A DNA stretch of 24,078 nt from QQUD01 sp039029915 (GTDB taxonomy: Bacteria > Chloroflexota > Anaerolineae > Promineifilales > Promineifilaceae): positions 1 to 24,078 of the forward strand of contig JBCCFD010000071.1 in the NCBI GenBank assembly GCA_039029915.1. The letters are read 5' to 3'. Below, piece by piece: positions 20,485-24,078 of the stretch. The notes beneath the pieces are model-generated. The model did no database searches and was not told the DNA's origin. It was given only the letters and a program-made list of their open reading frames with translations. The translations under genes and the position numbers were made by a program. How positions within the stretch are numbered: position 1 is the first letter of the stretch; each line of letters starts with the position of its first letter.

Positions 20485-23407
20485 TCAATACACCTTTGAT
20501 TAGTTCAACCATTTCTTTAAGAATAACAGGTTTGCTAATATACGCATTGGCCCCAGCTCGGAGGCACGCTTCTTGGTCACCGGGCATTGCTAAAGCAGTA
20601 ACTGCAATGATAGGCACTGACGCTAATGATTGAATTTGCCTGATTTCTTTAATGACATCTAATCCATTACGTTTAGGAAGCTGAATATCCATTAAAATAA
20701 CGTCTGGGTTCTGGTGCAAGGCGGACTCAACAACTTCATTGCCTGAACGAACGACTGAAATTTCAAAATTCTTAGCTGATAAATAATCGGAGATGGTCTG
20801 GATGTTTGTTTCATTGTCTTCAACGAGGAGTACTTTTGAAGGCGAAACGGCCGTTATTTGGGACATATCCGCAATAAGACGATCCGTTTGTTTCTTAATC
20901 CGGTTCACCAGCATTTGCCTTAAAGCAGCTTGAAGCTCCTGCCGATTAATCGGTTTTTCGAGAATGGCTGATGCGCCTAAATCCAAGGCGCGGCCGATAT
21001 CATCAATAGCTGACACCACCAAAACAGGAATCTTTTTTAAAGGTGGTTCACTTTTTAACTGTCGCAATATTTCCCAACCTGAAATATCGGGCAGCATAAT
21101 ATCTAAAATGATCACATCTGGTTGTTCAACAAGTGCTTTTTCAACCGCTCCATATCCTTGCATTGATGTGCTAGTTTCGATCCCTAGCTCACTAAAATAG
21201 CGGATAAATTGAGAGGTCATCGAAGGTGAATCTTCAACAATTAGAGCTCGTTTGTATGATTGCAGGCGCGGGGCGTCAGCCGCTACCAAGTCTGCCTGCT
21301 CGATAGGAGAAAATTGATCAACTGGCCCTTGCCACGGGAACGAAACAGTAAATTGACTCCCCTTACCAACCTGGCTCTCGACGGATACACTGCCACCATG
21401 AAGCTCAACCATGCGATAGACTAAAGAAAGCCCTAACCCCGTTCCCGCATATTCGCGTGACAGTCGACTGTCTAATTGAATAAAGGGTCTAAACAAGCGT
21501 GTCATATCCTCTTTTGCAATACCAATCCCTGTATCCCAAACGGTAACGTGAACCTGCTTCTTTTCGATATCTCCCTCAACATCCATCCCAATTGAGCCAT
21601 CGTGTGGCGTAAATTTAATCGCATTTCCTAACAAATTCACCAAAATCTGCTTAATGCGGCGTTCATCTGCGTGAATCGCCTCAACAGATTCGTCGTAGTT
21701 CAAGCTCATTTGCAGATTTTTTTTAAGGGCGTTTTGGCGCATTAGCCGCATACTTGATTGAGCAATTGATTTGAGTGAACATGGCCGAATTTCTAAATCG
21801 AGCTTGCCAGCCTCCACTTTTGACAGATCAAGGATATCGTTGATTAAGGATAGTAAATGACGCCCACTCTCTTCAATGCTCCGCAGTGAGTTCACTTGGT
21901 TTTCGTTGAGATCACCATATACTCCTTCTTGGAGCGCCTCTGAGATGCCAAGAACCGCGTTTAACGGCGTCCGCAATTCATGGCTGATGCTGGCCAAAAA
22001 TTCATCTTTTAATCGAGCCGCACGGGCCAACTCAGCGTTAGCGCTACTTAAATCAGCAGTGCGCTCTTCAACCCGTTTGGCGAGCAGTGCTCGCTCCGCC
22101 TCGAGATCGGCCTCAATTTGAAGCCGGTTTTGAATCTCATTTTGAGCCTGTTCATAAAGTTGCGCGTTTTGGATGGCACTTGCAGCAGGGGTTGTTAGCA
22201 GTGTGAGTAAATGAACGTCTTCTTCAGTAAAACGGCCGTTTTTCTTATTCAAGACCTCAATGGCCCCAATCGTTTCCCCCATCCGTTTCAATGGAACACA
22301 AATTGCGGATCGAGCTTTAAAGCCGCTGACATTATCAAAACCAGGATAGTATCTTTTATCCGTTGCCACATTTTCAAGAAGCAGGTTTTCACCGTGTTCA
22401 AAAACCCAACCCATGATCCCCTGACCCAGCTGCAATCGCTGACCTAAAACAAACTCCGACGCCTCTCCCGACGCCGCCGCAAACCATAAGTCATTCTGCT
22501 TCTCATCAAGCAAAACAACCGAAGTTGCATCAACCTGAAGCAATCGAGTGACATTATCTGTGACAATCGTTAATGTTTTCTGTAAATCTAGAGTCGATGA
22601 GACAGCCTGACCAATCGTATTTAATGTAGACTGCTCTTCGTACCGACGTTGAATTTGTTCGTAAAAGCGGGTGTTTTGAATCGCAATCGCCGCCTGTGCC
22701 GCAAACGCTTCTAAGCGACCAATATCCGTGGGCTGGTAAATATCCGGTTGACTGTAGTTCAAAGCCAAAAACGCCACCAGTTCACCCTGTACGGATATGG
22801 GCGCCCCAGCCCATGACCTAACATGAGGAGAGGTTTCAGGCTTTACCCACAAAGGATGGTTACCCGTATTGGGAATCACGAGTGGCTGACCGCTTTCTCG
22901 CATTTTTTGTAAGCTGGGAATTTCAGTGATCAAGAATTGCTGAGCATAAGGGGCGCGTTCCTTATAACCTCGCGTACAAACGATATTGATCTCTTCCCCG
23001 TCGACCAACATGATATTGGCTGTATCATATCTAAGTACGTTAAAAATTTGATCAAGTAACTGTTCAAGCAGCTCATCAAAATCAAGCGTTGCACTTAAAG
23101 CCAAGCCTATTTCTCGGAGCGCCTCAGCCAGTTGTCTTTGTTCAAATTCGGCCGTTTGGGCTGACTGTTTATCAAATAAGGCCTGAGCTAAATCAATTTC
23201 TTTTGTTTTGGAGTCTTGAAATAATGCACTATACGCCTGCCAAATTGACCCAATTAGTCCTACACCACCGAGGAAAACCCCACCTAAACCTATCCAAAAT
23301 AGGGGCTCAATATCAATGAAGTTTGAAACAATAAGCGCAGTAACGCTTATTAAGCCAATTGAGGCGAACAATATCCAGCTTTTTCGATCAATGAAATTTT
23401 GAATCAT
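20453..23407 (-). CDS. Membrane hybrid histidine kinase (GAF-GAF-HisKA-HATPase-REC-REC)
   Basis: The 984-residue protein has two membrane spans (about 12-30 and 36-56) with almost no external loop, a coiled stretch, two GAF domains (about 109-248 and 275-416), a coiled linker, HisKA with His476 in SHELRTPLN, HATPase with Asn595, DTGIGI (625-630) and GTGLGL (655-660), and two receivers with phospho-acceptors Asp769 (LDIMLPD) and Asp907 (MDIQLPK) and conserved Lys818 and Lys959. The minimal external part suggests sensing inside the membrane or cytosol through the GAF domains (small ligand, cyclic nucleotide or redox; not readable). No HPt or DNA-binding domain is present, so output must pass to the overlapping partner or to proteins elsewhere. 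The ATG has no ribosome site. Confidence 0.94.
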   Translation of the reverse strand: MIQNFIDRKSWILFASIGLISVTALIVSNFIDIEPLFWIGLGGVFLGGVGLIGSIWQAYSALFQDSKTKEIDLAQALFDKQSAQTAEFEQRQLAEALREIGLALSATLDFDELLEQLLDQIFNVLRYDTANIMLVDGEEINIVCTRGYKERAPYAQQFLITEIPSLQKMRESGQPLVIPNTGNHPLWVKPETSPHVRSWAGAPISVQGELVAFLALNYSQPDIYQPTDIGRLEAFAAQAAIAIQNTRFYEQIQRRYEEQSTLNTIGQAVSSTLDLQKTLTIVTDNVTRLLQVDATSVVLLDEKQNDLWFAAASGEASEFVLGQRLQLGQGIMGWVFEHGENLLLENVATDKRYYPGFDNVSGFKARSAICVPLKRMGETIGAIEVLNKKNGRFTEEDVHLLTLLTTPAASAIQNAQLYEQAQNEIQNRLQIEADLEAERALLAKRVEERTADLSSANAELARAARLKDEFLASISHELRTPLNAVLGISEALQEGVYGDLNENQVNSLRSIEESGRHLLSLINDILDLSKVEAGKLDLEIRPCSLKSIAQSSMRLMRQNALKKNLQMSLNYDESVEAIHADERRIKQILVNLLGNAIKFTPHDGSIGMDVEGDIEKKQVHVTVWDTGIGIAKEDMTRLFRPFIQLDSRLSREYAGTGLGLSLVYRMVELHGGSVSVESQVGKGSQFTVSFPWQGPVDQFSPIEQADLVAADAPRLQSYKRALIVEDSPSMTSQFIRYFSELGIETSTSMQGYGAVEKALVEQPDVIILDIMLPDISGWEILRQLKSEPPLKKIPVLVVSAIDDIGRALDLGASAILEKPINRQELQAALRQMLVNRIKKQTDRLIADMSQITAVSPSKVLLVEDNETNIQTISDYLSAKNFEISVVRSGNEVVESALHQNPDVILMDIQLPKRNGLDVIKEIRQIQSLASVPIIAVTALAMPGDQEACLRAGANAYISKPVILKEMVELIKGVLNENGSTITHR

Positions 23408-23714
23408 AGCGCAAAAAGATACTATAGCATGCCAGCAATAAATGCTTGTAAAAAAAGCGTTATTCTCTCAAATTTATTGTTTGGCCTTTGTATAAGGTGA
23501 ATGAGTGCTTCTTATTTTGCGAACAAAAAAATTGCGCTTCTATTCCTATTTTTACGCAATTTACACAAGTCTATTCAATCATTTGGCGAGATACTATGGT
23601 ACTCTGGTTTAAAAAGTTAGCCTTGTCATATTTATATCTTTTGGCTGTTTTGGAAATATCAGACTTTTCAAACAACATTAAAGTAGACTGATAGTTAGGG
23701 AAAGGTATCGTTGT

Positions 23715-23798
23715 AACTATTCAGCCCCTCTTTGCGCATCAACCAAGATGACGATCCATTTTAATATCTCGTTTGTAGCACTTAGGCGCTGAATAGTT
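23715..23798. repeat. 84-nt element with perfect 11-bp terminal inverted repeats
   Basis: AACTATTCAGC (23715-23725) and GCTGAATAGTT (23788-23798) are perfect complements, 62 nt apart, and the flanking bases (TGT/GCA) extend the match imperfectly. It may be a MITE-like remnant or a long hairpin in the leader of the following gene, whose start is 54 nt further on. Confidence 0.45.
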
Positions 23799-23841
23799 GC
23801 AATTTTTGATGCTTTATTGTTAGCATTTTTATTGATGTAAC

Positions 23842-23847
23842 GGAGGT
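23842..23847 (+). promoter_or_regulatory. Ribosome binding site of the end-of-window gene
   Basis: GGAGGT five bases before ATG 23853 is a near-perfect Shine-Dalgarno. It fixes the start of a gene that is cut by the window edge. Confidence 0.7.
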
Positions 23848-23852
23848 TTCAC

Positions 23853-24078
23853 ATGTTTTGGTCAATGACAAAAAATGGGAGTTCGGGAGACGAATTTTTT
23901 CCAAATGGCCGATTGAAAAAAGATGGATCAACGGGGGACGAATATTATGAAAACGGTCTTCTTAAAAAAGATGGTCGCAGTGGGGATGAATATTTCTCAA
24001 ACGGGGCTTTAAAGCTAAATGCCGCCACTGGCGACAAATTCTTTTCTTCATCAGAAAAGAAATACGACAAAGATAAAA
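23853..24078 (+). CDS. Partial repeat protein with 16-residue tandem repeats (3' end outside window)
   Basis: The frame begins ATG TTT TGG and runs open to the edge for 75 codons. After an 8-residue lead (MFWSMTKN) it consists of 16-residue repeats: GSSGDEFFPNGRLKKD, GSTGDEYYENGLLKKD, GRSGDEYFSNGALKLN, and a diverged fourth, AATGDKFFSSSEKKYD. The pattern G-x-S/T-G-D-E-Y/F-F/Y-x-N-G-x-L-K-K-D recalls short beta-hairpin repeats of the MORN-like kind, but I do not recognise the family. There is no signal peptide, so it is probably cytoplasmic. DNA period is 48 bp and each repeat uses different codons, so the array is not a very recent duplication. Confidence 0.7.
   Translation, partial: MFWSMTKNGSSGDEFFPNGRLKKDGSTGDEYYENGLLKKDGRSGDEYFSNGALKLNAATGDKFFSSSEKKYDKDK

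Larger units (their letters stand above)
1041..22240. repeat. Dispersed ACGGCCGT palindrome (27 copies, all inside genes)
   Basis: The octamer occurs, by eye count, at about 1043, 3181, 3806, 4534, 5696, 6941, 7944, 9158, 9729, 10546, 11072, 11919, 11935, 12254, 13022, 13562, 13645, 13944, 15679, 16187, 17285, 17604, 17914, 18868, 19879, 20847 and 22232, often as AACGGCCGTT. It is read in all three frames (NGR, TAV and RPF/RPL), so it is a DNA-level signal rather than a protein motif. By composition alone fewer than one copy would be expected. Confidence 0.85.
23408..23852. other. 445-bp divergent intergenic region
   Basis: It separates the minus-strand hybrid kinase from the plus-strand repeat protein. 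A minus-strand TATAGT (about 23422-23427) lies some 15-20 nt before the kinase start and could be a -10 box, but its -35 is weak. A 67-codon frame at 23488-23691 has no ribosome site and looks like noise. The right half contains the 84-nt inverted-repeat element at 23715-23798. Confidence 0.45.

Noticed and set aside
23488..23691. 67-codon plus-strand frame in the right intergenic region
   Set aside because: No ribosome site and the residues look like translated AT-rich noise.
1..24078. CRISPR array, prophage, tRNA or rRNA
   Set aside because: No regularly spaced repeats, phage genes, or tRNA/rRNA signature found on reading both strands.

Overview
The window looks like a chromosomal piece of a Chloroflexota bacterium, probably Anaerolineae- or Caldilineae-like. 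This is an inference from gene style: a Tat-type lipoprotein binding protein with an acidic linker, a fused Dpp ATPase, archaeal-type families (a beta-RFAP-synthase-like GHMP protein and an archaellum FlaD/E-like domain), and large GAF hybrid kinases. Base composition is moderate, about 46% G+C by eye. No rRNA, tRNA, CRISPR array or intact transposase was seen. All 14 genes longer than 700 bp carry the palindrome ACGGCCGT (27 copies counted by eye, none intergenic), so the region looks compositionally homogeneous.

Layout. Positions 3-158 are the tail of an unknown gene, followed by a 95-bp repeat and a terminator. Positions 358-7134 (minus strand) form a peptide-type ABC importer operon, transcribed binding protein > DppB-like permease > DppC-like permease > fused double ATPase. 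The permease DppB carries an unusual insertion of about 120 residues. Positions 7497-8552 (minus) hold a GHMP/beta-RFAP-synthase-like gene. Positions 8944-16276 (plus) hold a tight metabolic cluster: DHA2 MFS exporter, MttB-family methyltransferase, MmgE/PrpD protein, class I aminotransferase and, after a second copy of the 95-bp repeat, a ThDP enzyme.

Positions 16462-18103 hold a divergent pair whose start codons share a CATG: a small membrane protein (minus) and a methylaspartate ammonia-lyase homologue that appears to have lost its catalytic residues (plus). Positions 18290-23407 (minus) hold a two-component module: a 984-residue GAF/GAF/HisKA/HATPase/REC/REC hybrid kinase overlapping by 32 nt a REC-HisKA-HATPase protein, followed downstream by a coiled-coil protein with a FlaD/E-like domain. 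The window ends inside a gene encoding 16-residue tandem repeats.

How the genes work together: the ABC operon is a self-contained importer. The MFS-MttB-PrpD-aminotransferase-ThDP set reads as one catabolic or biosynthetic unit of unknown substrate; no corrinoid protein or reactivase is present, so C1 chemistry is not proven. The most promising unusual items are the ACGGCCGT signature, the degenerate lyase with its shared start, the FlaD/E-like protein beside signalling kinases, and the C1-flavoured cluster.
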